From Aspidapion aeneum (lineage: Eukaryota > Arthropoda > Insecta > Coleoptera > Brentidae): a stretch of 64,000 nucleotides of DNA. A program made the position numbers and the translations under genes. Below, piece after piece: positions 41,904-52,900 of this stretch (positions within the stretch are counted from its first letter, which is position 1; each line of letters starts with the position of its first letter). The notes under the pieces are model-generated. The model saw nothing but the letters and a program-made list of their open reading frames with translations, searched no databases and was not told the origin of the DNA. The stretch covers positions 10,138,931 to 10,202,930 of the forward strand of contig OY755047.1 of the NCBI GenBank assembly GCA_963576565.1, in the 5' to 3' direction.

Positions 41904-43737
41904 GGGTAAACTGCCCAATTGTCGTCCAGTTAGTGGAAAGTTCAACTTTAGAGCCCGAAATCTCGAACATTTTACATCATTTGGTATTATGAGCGGCTAA
42001 TTTCCATTCTTTGATGATTTAAGAATTCAAAAATAATTAATTTAGATTTCTTTGCTTCAATCTAACAGTTCCAGACAATTAAAATGAAAAAAATGTCGTT
42101 TTGCCCAGTTTCCGTCCACGGCCTTCCCTCCTTCCGTCCAAAAATTTCTAGTTTTTCGACCCGACGAAAACTAGGTTTTGGTGGTTCGAACAACTGGTTT
42201 GTTGGAGGTCGAAAACTGGTATTATTCGACCATTTTAGGATGAAAAATAGGAGTTATTCGAACACACGCCAAATAAATTGGTCGAAAATGCGGGTTTTTT
42301 GGACAAAATTCACAAGGAAAAACTTGATTTGAGCAGATTTAGGAGCAATATTCCCGCGAAGTTCGTTAAGCATATTAGTGTACCTAAAAAACATGGAACA
42401 ACTGGAAGAGTATTCGGTTTCTTGCATTTAATTTTCTTGTTGAAGGCAACTTCAACTTAAATCTTGATGGTAAACTAGTTTAGTCAATAAAAGTTACAGT
42501 TGTTATTATTCTTGGGTCGAGGAAATTTAGTCGAAATATCTGTGTACTTTTTTTTGGGATACCTAGAAATCTAATTTTTTTATTTCGTTATGGTTACAAA
42601 AAGAATATGAAATATAGTTAAATTTTTCACTGCGGACAGTGATGTCATAGAAAGTAACGACAGATTTAAAATAATATTTTTTTAAATGTTTTGACGCCAT
42701 TATCCTCATTGAAAAATTCATCCATATTTTTTAAATACAGAAAAACAAAGCATTTAATTTTCAGCTTTTATTAAAAAAATTAAACAAAATGCATTTTTCA
42801 CTATTTAAATTCTTATAAAATTTAAACTTTGCAATGTGGACCAATTTTTTATTGTCCCTAGAAGTACCCGAAAAATTTCAAGAGTTTCCAACTGGGAATG
42901 CCCTATTCTTATAGCTAGGTGCCTACTTCCATTTTTTAATTACCTATTTTAACAAAAAACAGTCAGGGATTAACTTCTTAATTGCTAGTGGGCGAAAATA
43001 ACCTGTTTTTCGTCCGTCAAAATCAACAAAAAATTGATGTGGTCGAAAGATTCCAGTTTTTCGTCCGGCCATATTTTGGGTGGTCGAAAAATTCCATTTC
43101 TTCGACCAGCCAAATTTTGCCGATTTTGTGTCAATAATAACTCTGGTAAACGAAGAGAAAAATGCGGACGAGAACTGGACATGATATTATAGAAAAAAAA
43201 TCTATTTGCATTGTGTCTTAAAATTTCACTAATTTTAATAATAAAAGATTAGGATAGATTATAAGCACATGGACCAGTAACCCAGTTTTCGTCCACCTGG
43301 ACGAATAATTATTTTTGACCTTTTTTTCATCCAGTTCGGCGACCACCCATTTTTTGATAGAAAAACTAAGAAATTGTAACTAAAAGTGATATTTTTCGAT
43401 GGGAAAATTATTATTCTAACTAAAAAACATAAAAGTTCAACACATTTTGTAAAATTCTAATACTTATTCGCTATTTCCCGCAGGCACCTACACTAGCAAA
43501 AACATAACGAAAACTTCACTTTGGTTCAACGCACGTTCACCCTTCTAAAGACAAGACTGTACTGGGTAAACATTTGGAGCGATTTAAGAAACGACTTTAC
43601 CGTTTGGTGGGAGAAGCATCATTTTTTAAGAAAGTGTCCATAGATGGAGCCATATGGTGCTTGTTATCTTATTTTTAAGCAGAAAGTGCCAAAGTGGACG
43701 ACAATTGGGGGTGGACGGCTAACTGGGTGTTTTACCC
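41904..43737. mobile_element. TA-flanked TIR transposon, 1.8 kb, non-coding
   Basis: Inverted ends GGGTAAACTGCCCAATTG... and ...AACTGGGTGTTTTACCC, with TA duplicated (41902..41903, 43738..43739). Motifs TTCGTCC and GGACGA recur through the interior in both directions (for example 42117, 43010, 43060, 43290, 43696). No transposase is recognised. The start GGGTAAA resembles that of the element at 23394..33039, perhaps the same superfamily. Confidence 0.75.
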
Positions 43738-43744
43738 TACACCA

Positions 43745-43850
43745 ATAGTTAGGATAGATCACTGATGATGACTGTACAAGCTGAAACTAGTATGATCTTA
43801 ATAAATTTAGTGAAGGACGACTTATATTTTCAATATTCTTAAATTTTTAT
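43745..43850 (+). other. Second copy of the CTGATGA...GAAAC repeat, plus strand
   Basis: AGGATAGATCACTGATGATG, then ACTGTACAAGCTGAAACTAGTATGATCTTAAT. AGATCA and TGATCT can pair as a closing stem around CTGATGA ... GAAA ... TA, the order of a hammerhead core with a very short third stem, as known from Penelope-like elements. Stem II is poor, so activity is doubtful. Confidence 0.35.
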
Positions 43851-44083
43851 ATTTATTTTTCTACTTTTATTATGTCCATTTTTGTGGTGTGAAATTAAAA
43901 AAAATAAAATATATTTTAAAATATTGTGTGGTGAACTAATTTATTTATTTTATTAAATTAAAAGTTTTGGCAAAAAGTTCTAGGAATCCTAATTTTGGCT
44001 GTCATATTGTCTTCAAGTGATAAAACTAATAACTAACAATTACCTTTTATAAAAATTTGAGGCTTGTAGATTTACAAGCATAT

Positions 44084-46020
44084 TAGAGGTGTTGAAAAAG
44101 TAACTACTCGTTACTCGACAAATAACGGAGTAACGAATACTGATCCGAAAATTAAATGATTACTTTTGTTACTTTGATTCGTTCGATTATTTTAGTATTC
44201 AGAAATCACTCGAAAGTCGATAATCCAGAATTAGGGAGTAACTATGATAACTTAAGGAACTTTTATTTACTTTTAGATTTTAAGTATGTATTTCTTTGTA
44301 TGTAGAGTAGTATTTTTTTATATTAGCATGTTATTTTTACTTACTACTTAATAGTATATTGTACAACAACTTGTGGTTATATATTTAAAATAAAATTTCT
44401 ATAATATGTACAATATCTGAGGTTATAATAAATGCATGAAAATCACATGGATCATTTGACAGTAGAAGCAGCGGCAAATTTGAATATTAAGTGTCGAAAT
44501 GGGGCTTAAGTCACATTTTCGTATGGGGCATTAGTACGTGCGTACTTTTGCCCCATACTATGCATAAAGTCAGCTCAAAAGAATTCTTTAGTACCTCTAT
44601 AAACTTAGCATTACCACTTAAGAATTGTAATAATTTTAATAATTGTAATAAATGTTTCGTGAGAAGTTCACTTTTTTTCATAATTTCTAAAACAACGTAA
44701 AATCCTGGCGATCAATGAATATTTACACAAACACCACAAAAGGTTATATTGAAAAGTAAAAGCGGAACGTAATATAATGATTGTTGCACCAAAATTTTAC
44801 AATTGCGCGACAAGGTTAAATATACTACATCTTCGTATTGTGAAAAAGCTTAAAGATCACTAAGATTTAGCTGGGAAATCTCAAAATTGCTCACTGCCCG
44901 TTTTCGGGAAAACGGAAGACGCGTCAGTTGTCTTTCTTTTACGACAAATTTACGACAAATTCACGACAATTAATGCATTTATTAGTTTTTGAAAATTTTA
45001 ATTTTTTCTGGGGTGGTAGTGCTAAGTTGAGACTCAACTTACCATTACATACCCTTTTCAGGAAAACGGGTGGCGCGACAAATTTTTTTCTTTCACGACA
45101 AATTTACGACAAATTCACGACAATTAATGCATATATTGCGAATATCCAATTCTTAAGTGGTAATGCTAAGTTTATAGAGACGAAATCAAAGCCAAAAATC
45201 TGAAATACTGTCAAGCACGCCCTTTAAAGATAAACTCGCTCAAGAAAAAGAAGAAAAGCTTCGAAAAGAGAAAGCCTACAAATCTAAAAAGAGCGTGTTT
45301 AACAGCAATGAAAAAAGAAGTTTATCAAAAAGCCAAAACTTTTTTTTCTGAAGGTTGACAGAAGACTGGATTCAATGCGGAATTTGTCAAAGGTGGTGGC
45401 ACGAAACTTACACTGCCTACGAAAACCTAGGAACATTCGTTTGTGACCTCTGTGTGTAAGAGGATTAATGCCCCACATATTTGTGACATTTGCCCCACAT
45501 ATGGGACATAAGTCTCATTCTGCATTTTTTTGTATTTTTTGAATTTTCTTTTGCGTTGTTGTTTTTAACGGAACCGAATATTCATATTTTTGTACCGAAA
45601 TAAGTGTATTAACGATCCAAAAATTAAAATATTTGTTTCCTTTACATTTGCATTTTTTATAATTATTCAAACCTTAGATGCGTCATTTTGCCCCATCTTA
45701 CTCTAAGCCATTAAATTTTTAAAACAAAGTTGTACACAGAATAGTTTCTACGTAATTCCTACCTTTATTTTTTTAATATTAGCCCGCATTTTAAAAATTC
45801 CAATTGAATATTTCCATAATATCAACAACAAAAATATACCTACAAGTAAATGATCTTCGAATTAACGACAGTCCTAGAATTTTGCACTAATTGCATTATT
45901 GAATTGAATCCAGTTACAGTAATCAAAGTAACAATAGTAACGAATATATAAAATTATTACTTAGTAGTCGAGTAACGATTTGTAACGAGTATTCAAAAGT
46001 AATAAAAATCAACGCCTCTA
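44084..46020. mobile_element. hAT-type non-autonomous element, 1.9 kb
   Basis: An exact 8-bp duplication AAGCATAT flanks it. The ends TAGAGGTGTTG and CAACGCCTCTA are inverted. Subterminal AGTAACNNNTCGTTAC motifs are repeated at both sides (44098-44260, 45910-46005). The inside contains a second repeat with CCCCAT motifs (44500-44560, 45465-45510, 45685-45700) and a duplicated block with ACGACAAATTTACGACAAATTC (44940-44975, 45096-45125). It has captured a fragment of a different transposase (45361..45459). Confidence 0.85.
45361..45459 (+). pseudogene. C-terminal zinc-finger-like tail of a pogo-type transposase
   Basis: The frame reads EDWIQCGICQRWWHETYTA, then FVCDLCV and a stop. Cys-x2-Cys, W-H and a final Cys-x2-Cys match the PHD-like tail found at the C-terminus of many insect pogo/Tigger-like DDE transposases, with one zinc ligand position (Tyr at ETY) altered. 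Upstream codons are Lys/Glu-rich but out of frame with a DDE core, which is missing. Confidence 0.6.
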
Positions 46021-46114
46021 AAGCATATATGTTTTGTTATATATTTTTATCCATAGAAATTGAAATAAAATAACTTATCACAAGAAATCCGCCCCCGGCG
46101 ATATATGATAATAA

Positions 46115-47286
46115 GGGCCCGTCGCACCGACTTTTAAAATTCCCTTTCTTAACTACGGATTGCTTTAATTTTAAGCATGCCTTATTTTTAAATTTGTTGC
46201 ACCGAGCAAAAATCTTCTCTTCTTTGTTAAGATGCGGACACCTTGTGACCCAATCAGGCAACGCCGCTGTTTCAACCAACATAATTTGTAAACTATGAAA
46301 AAACAACAACACCCAGTACGTCCCAAAATAGTTTTGTCAAAACCCATCAATTTCCTGTGGCAAGTCGTCTTTAAAAATTTATTTACAAAAATGGAAGTGA
46401 TGGAAGTTCTTGAATTTTTGGTAGAATGATAAAATCGAGATGGTGCTACTCGATTTTTTGTTATTTGGGTGTCCTGTCGCCTTGTTGGTACAGTCGCGTA
46501 TTTTTTCCCGGGCTGGTTTACGGTTCCCCATCCTGCCCAGGGCAAAATCCGCGCCCGGCCGAAAAATGTACTGCTCCTAAAGGCACAGGCCAATAAGGCA
46601 CCTGCCCATAAGGCAGCGGCTCATACACCCCTGGATATAACCAAAGGATTAAAAATTATAATGAAATTAGGGTAAAATGTAAAGACAGAAAGGAAAATCG
46701 ACTTGTTACTTCATGCACTGCAGTTTCATTTAAATGCAAGGGTTTTCTTACACTGGTCAGTCCTATCCTACCCTTACCGCTGTACCCACCAAGCTGTGAA
46801 CAACAGTTAACCCAAAAATCGGACAAAAATACTGTAATAAAAATTAGATTCAACTTTATTTAAATTATTTTTCTTCCTTACAAATCTTTTTGTAATCGAT
46901 ACATAGGTATATTTTTTCACAAAAACATTGTGCCAAAAGAACCAAAATCTAGCCATTATCTTGTGCAATAAAGTTTTTCAAAATCAATTTTATTTATTTA
47001 AAAAAAAAAACATGTTTTTCACTTTATTTACTTAAAAAAGACAAAATTCACTTTAATCAAAACACTGCTCATTTGTAGGTATTGTCAGTTGCTATGGCTA
47101 TGCCAGATGGGTAATCTTATCTTAAAGCAGCTCTTAAGGAACAGTAAAGTCACGAAAAAAGCTGACTTAATTTTAACAACACTAAGGAAGGAATAAGTCT
47201 GCCTTTAAGTTCGGTGCAACGAAATTTTACGAAATAAGGTATTCTTTTAGCTAAGAAACGGAAAAAAAAGTCGGTGCGATGGGCCC
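46115..47286. mobile_element. PIF/Harbinger-type non-autonomous transposon, 1.2 kb
   Basis: Ends GGGCCCGTCGCACCGAC and GTCGGTGCGATGGGCCC are inverted and flanked by TAA on both sides, the 3-bp target of PIF/Harbinger elements. Inner similarity extends through CCNTTTCTTA. No transposase is recognised; open frames on the minus strand have no known motifs. Family assignment rests on terminus and target length. Confidence 0.7.
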
Positions 47287-47486
47287 TAAATTATTTTATA
47301 TTATATATTATATTATAACAAGCTGTTCTTCTCTCTCTTGAATAAAACTGAAAAAAAAGTTGCGCCATAAATTTTGCTTGGCCGAAAAATGCTCAAATGT
47401 AAAGAAATTGTCCCATCTGTAACACGAATTGTCCCTATAAACAACAAGTGAAATTAAAGAAAGAAAAATAAGAAAAAAGTTTTTCT

Positions 47487-47558
47487 GCTTCGGCCGGGAC
47501 TCGAACCCGGGATCTCTTGCTCTGTACGCAAACATTCTAAACATTGAACTACCGGAGT
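47487..47558 (-). tRNA. tRNA-like sequence or tRNA pseudogene (anticodon ACA)
   Basis: Minus strand folds as a cloverleaf of 72 nt: acceptor ACTCCGG/CCGAAGC with two mismatches; D stem GTTC/GAAT; anticodon stem TTTGC/GCAAG with loop GTACAGA; five-base variable loop; perfect T stem CCGGG/CCCGG with loop TTCGAGT. A run of six T's follows 3' at about 15 bases, as for RNA polymerase III termination. The ACA anticodon would read a Cys codon, unlike the usual GCA, and the damaged acceptor points to a pseudogene or the head of a SINE rather than a working tRNA. Confidence 0.5.
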
Positions 47559-47770
47559 CATACATAAATTTTCGGAAAACTTTCATCTATGCAGGCTGCG
47601 GTGTCTCAATACCGTCCCGGTCGATAATGCTATTTTTCGGTGTTATAGAAATTGTGTCTGTGTTACAGATCAAGACATTGAATTTTTTCATTGGTATTTA
47701 GCTGAAAAATAGTGTTATTTATAATTCGTTCTCATATTTTTTAACATTATCTATTTTAAACAGTAAAATA

Positions 47771-48370
47771 CAGGGTGTTCGACACATGAACCGTCAAAAA
47801 TTTTTGGGCTATTGTTGGGGTCATTTGCTACCTTTTCAACCTTGGAACTTGGGTCCTAAGAGTCACGGCTAAAGAGATATGAATTTTTAATTTTTTTTCT
47901 CAAATTATCCAAAATCCCACATTTAAACCCTCGTAAGCTTTTGATTAATGTCTGGAAAAGCACCATTTTTTTGTATAATTCTGTAATCTTATGCTTCTTT
48001 AACTAATTAATAGATTTGTTAAAATTGATGTACCAAAGGGACATACGAGGATTTTTATTGAAGAATATTAGTGATTTTGTGAAAGAAAATCAATTTCAAA
48101 ATTAAAAATCAAAAAAAGTATCGACAATTGAGAACTTCATTTTCTTTTAAAAACTTCTTTAGTTGATTACCTTTCTAACGGTATGCTACACACTGATAAA
48201 AAAACATTTCTGTTTTAAAATACGGATATTCCGTCAGAAGGGCGAGACTCGTTCGGAACTGGTAAGAAAAACAATTTGATGTTTATGATCGTTTACCTAC
48301 TTAAACAAAAGTTAAACTTTTAACAATAATGTATTGTGTTTTTTATTTATAACTTTTTAGAGCTTTTGCC
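47771..48370 (+). repeat. One-ended copy of the CAGGGTGTTC transposon
   Basis: Starts CAGGGTGTTCGACACATGAACC after TA and matches the left part of the element at 48993..51568, including GTCTGGAAAAGCACCATTTT uninterrupted near 47952. The right inverted end is missing. Confidence 0.7.
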
Positions 48371-48609
48371 ATATTTTCTTGAAACAAAAAATTGAGATTT
48401 TAACGAAAATTGACGTTTTACACTAATAAAAGTGGCGTCCAGGGATCATCAATCCAGGGGGACCCAAACTCTTAAATTTAAAATAAAAATAATTTAAAAA
48501 AAATTGATTTGACAACAATTTTTACCTTTCTAGCTCGCGTAGTAATGCCTAGGGAAGGTATTATTTTCAACGACATTTTTTTTTCTCCGGTCTCCCCTAC
48601 TTCTTATTT

Positions 48610-48861
48610 TTATTATGTTTATTTATTGGCTTTGAATTCAAAGAAATTAATATACTGAATTCAAAAAGTTTGCTATTATTCTAAAATTTGATTGACCCTT
48701 GATGATAAACTTAATCGAAGAAATGTTATGATTCCAAAATTTCACTATAAATATTATTTAATTCGTATTTTCAGACATTGAAAAAAATATATCAAATATA
48801 TTTATATGAAACCATCGTCATTAAAGTGGTTACTAGTGGTTACAGTATTTTGATTTTCGCA
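48610..48861 (+). promoter_or_regulatory. Putative promoter and 5' leader of lectin gene 3
   Basis: Homologous to the leaders of genes 1 and 2: TGATGATAAACTTAATCGAAG, an AAATATAT element near 48785 and CGTCATTAAAG with TCATT at 48818. A repeat with no lectin similarity precedes it. The function is inferred. Confidence 0.5.
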
Positions 48862-49855
48862 ATGTTGAATAAAAATAAAATTGTGTGTGCCACGTTTTGT
48901 TGGATACTTTTGTTTGAATCCACCATAACTGGTAAGCTGCTTAGTTATACAGTTTTATTATTTTTAATTTTTTTATATATTTTTTATATATACAGGGTGT
49001 TCGGCACATGAACCGTCAAAATTTTTTGGAATATTGTTGGAGTCATTTGCTACCTTTTCAACCTTGGAACTTGGGTCCTAAAGGTCACGGCTAAAGAGAT
49101 CTCAAATTATCCAAAATCCCACCTTTAAACCCTCGTAAGCTTTTTATTAATGTCTGGCAAGACCAACACAAAAATAGAGGCCACGACCCTTAAAAATTCA
49201 GCTGTTCTCCCGGGGCTGAATTTTACATTGGGTCTTATGAGAGGTCAGACGTTTTTTTATGATATTTTCAAAAGGGCACTACAGATTTCCGCAAAATTTC
49301 AGTGAAATATTCTCAGACACCATCCCGATATTCCACCAAAGTTTTGTAAGGACGCAACATGATTAAAAGGTTAGAATCTTCAAGATTTAGCATTCCTAAT
49401 TTTGAATTCAAATTACCCGCCATGTACCACATGCCAACTGTTATATTTGACATGTATTTGACTGTCATCTGTGATTGTCACATTCCCTTCTGCTTTAAAC
49501 TTAATTTTTGTGTGAGCTAATAAAGCGGCTCTGAAAAATTAAGGATTACTATAGATTAAAAAAAAATTGTCCTAAAAGAATATAGTAAAAACAATTTCAA
49601 AACCGGCTTTATTTAAAAAAAAATCAAATATTCATGAACCGTCATTCCAACTTCAATATTAGCTCACACATATACTATACTATAGTAGTGTGAGCTATGG
49701 TGATCCTAATTTTTTTTAGCTCACACATATACTACACTATAGTAGTGTGAGCTATGGTGATCCTAATTTTTTCGAGAAAAAAAAAGTTGCTCCGATTTCA
49801 AAAATTTTTATATATCTTTGCGTTTCAGATGATTTTGAAACTTTTTTGTTGCGCC

Positions 49856-49897
<42 letters not shown>

Positions 49898-49898
49898 A

Positions 49899-49953
<55 letters not shown>

Positions 49954-52900
49954 GTGTCTGTATGTCTGTCTGTAACGACCAACGCGCATAACTCAAAAAC
50001 CGCTTGGCCGATTTTAATGAAATTTGGTACCTGGGCTGGATCTTGGGTCGAGATGGTCCCATTTAAAAATGAACAAAATCCACCGAACGCAAACCAAATA
50101 AAAGGGTGGGGATAGATTTCAAAAATTAGAGTTTATGTGAAAATATGGCGTGTGTGATATCAAACGAAAGGTAATTGAGTCTGGAGTTAAACAAAATACA
50201 TTTTAATTTATTTAAAAAAAAAGGGTGGGGGTATATTTCAAAAATTAGAGTTTAAGTGAAAATATGGCGTGTGTGATATCAAACGAAAGGTAATTAAGTC
50301 CGGAGTTCAACAAAATACATTTTAGTTTTTGTTTTTTTTAAGGGTGGGGGTGGATTTCAAAAATTTGAGTTTAAGTCAAAACATGGCTTGTGTGGTATCA
50401 AACAAAAGGTAATTTAGTGTGGAGTTGAATAAAATATATTTCAGTTTTTAGTTATATTAGCTCACATAACTATAGTACCTAGTGTGAGCTTAGGGGCCCA
50501 TATATTGGCAGAGTATTTTAATGGTAATCAGCTGTGTCATAACGTGGCCATCAAAAAAAAATCAGCCCCGGATGTGACGTCAACAAAGTGGAGGATCGTG
50601 GCCCGTCCGTTTTGATAGCCCTGTATCTGGAAAAGCACCATTTTTTGTTATAATTCTGTAATCTTATGCTTCTTCAACTAATTAATAGATTTGTTAAAAT
50701 TGATGTACCAAAGGGACATACGAGGTTTTTTTATTGGAGAACATTAGTGATTTTGTGAAAGAAAATCAATTTCAAAATTAAAAATCAAAAAAAGTATCGA
50801 CAATTGAGAACTTAATTTTCTTTTAAAAGCTTCTTTAGTTGATTACCTTTCTAACGGTATGCTACACATTGATAAAAAGAAAAACATTTCTGCTTTAAAA
50901 TACGGATATTCCGTCAGAAGGGCGAGACTCGTTGGGAATTGGTAAGAAAAACAATTGATGTTTATGATCGTTTACCTACTTAAACAAAAGTTAAACTTTT
51001 AACTATAATGTATTGTGTTCTTTATTTATAAATTTTGTTCGAAACGATTATAAACATCAAATTGTTTTTCTTATCAAGTCCGAATGATTATTGTCCGTCT
51101 CACGGAATATTCGTATTTTAAAGCAGAATTGTTTTTTTAAATCAATGTGTAGCATACCGTTAGAAAGGTAATCAACTAGAGAAGTTTTTAAAAGAAAATT
51201 AAGTTCTCAAGTATCGATACTTTTTTTAATTTTTAATTTTGAAATTGATTTTCTTTCACAAAATCACTAATGTTCTTTAATAAAAAACCTCGCATGTCCA
51301 TTTGGTACATAAATTTTAACAAATCTATTAATTAGTTGAAGTAGCATAAGATTACAGAATTATAAAAAAAAACGGTGCTATTCCAGACGTTAATAAAAAG
51401 CTTACGAGGGTTTAAAGGTGGGATTTTGGGTAATTTGAGAAAAAAAATTAAAAAATTCATATCTCTTTAGCCGTGACTCTAAGGACCCAAGTTCCAAGGT
51501 TGAAAAGGTAGCAAATGGCTCTAACAATATCCCAAAAAATTTTGACGGTTCATGTGCCGAACACCCTGTATATATATTTTTTTATATATTCATTTTTTTT
51601 ATATATTTTCTTTATATATTTTTTTTAGATGGAAAACAGATAAAGCACTTTTATGCTGTTGAAACTAAGGTAAGCTTTTAACTTCAATCATTCAATATGG
51701 TTATTTTCCTAAGGGCGTGCGGAAAACAGTTTTTTTACGCACTGCGTGCGGGAAGTACCAGTTTATTGTAATAGCTGCGTGTAATAGTAGTTTACCTAAC
51801 TAGTGCGGAAAGTGCCTCTTTTCCGCACGCGATTGCAGATGGCCAAACGACGCGATAGCGGAGTTTGGCCAGCAATCAAGTGCGGAAAAGACACTTTACG
51901 CACGAGTTAGGTACATTATTTTTTCTATAAGCGTGAGGAAAAAACTAAAAATTAATCAGAAAATTATTTATATTCAAAACATTTTAATCAAATCCATTAT
52001 TATTATTAACATTAATATTAAAGGTGCAGTTTGTAGCGTGCTGTAAGTTGATAGTAGAGGCAAGTGTTTTCTCAAATGAAGTGGCAGATTGAAACTTGGG
52101 TTTTGGTTCTCCACTGCGTTCTCCAAGTTTTCGGAAACATCTGTTGCAACTGTGGTCATGCATTTGGGGCTGGATTGAGGCACTTTGGAAGGTTGTATGG
52201 TAGAAGAAAGTTGCTGACTAGTTGAAGGACCAGGGTGGCTGAACTTCAAAATTTTATTCGAAATATTTTTTTGGAATCCAGTTGAACTGTCAAGGTACCC
52301 TTCTGCGACACTTGAAGATTTCCATCCACCGAGTCGTTTGATATTGGTTATTCCTTCGCCTGAATCTGCCAACATTGTTGCGGCAGAACGTCGGAAGCTG
52401 TGGCCCGTGTATAATTCTGGATTTGAAAGCTTCAGATAGCATGCGATATCTGATGGCATTTTACCGAATGTATTAATTCCAATGCATTGTACCGTACATG
52501 CTCCTTTTTTGTAGTTTACGAAGAACCGTCTATGTGGGGTCTCTGGTTTCCTTAAGTTGACATATTTTCGGATCAATTGGAGAAGTTTTCCATTCTCGGC
52601 TTCTTCTGAAATAGCAAAACTTCTAAATGTATGGTTTTTTGAGTCAGGAATTTTTATAATGATCATATTTCCTTTTTCTTCAATGTCATCTAGGCACATT
52701 TTTGCTAGTTCTTCACGGCGACATGCGCCCGCCAAACCAAAAATCGTGGCAACTTTCATATGCAAATAAACTAGGTCAGGAGCTTCGCTTAAAAACTTGA
52801 AAATTTCTTCTTTTGTGAAGATTTTTGCCTTCTTGGGTCTGAATCCAACGTTTTGTTTTTTCAAGTAGGCCGTAACTTTAAAAAAATTGCTTAAGTCAAC

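Larger units (their letters stand above)
48993..51568. mobile_element. TA-flanked transposon with long inverted ends, in lectin 3 intron 1
   Basis: Left end CAGGGTGTTCGGCACATGAA, right end its complement, TA on each side. The arms (48993-49157 plus 50631-51010, versus 51030-51568) are inverted copies, so the element is nearly a full palindrome. It is interrupted at 49158 by another repeat that duplicated TCTGG; the related copy at 47771 shows the uninterrupted sequence. No coding is found. Confidence 0.8.

Noticed and set aside
46171..46593. 140-aa minus-strand frame inside the PIF/Harbinger-type element
   Set aside because: No motif of a Harbinger transposase or its Myb-like partner is visible, and composition looks non-coding.
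49747..50115. 122-aa frame with CLSVCLSV repeats and its antisense RQTDRQTD frame
   Set aside because: Both are translations of the CTGT microsatellite.
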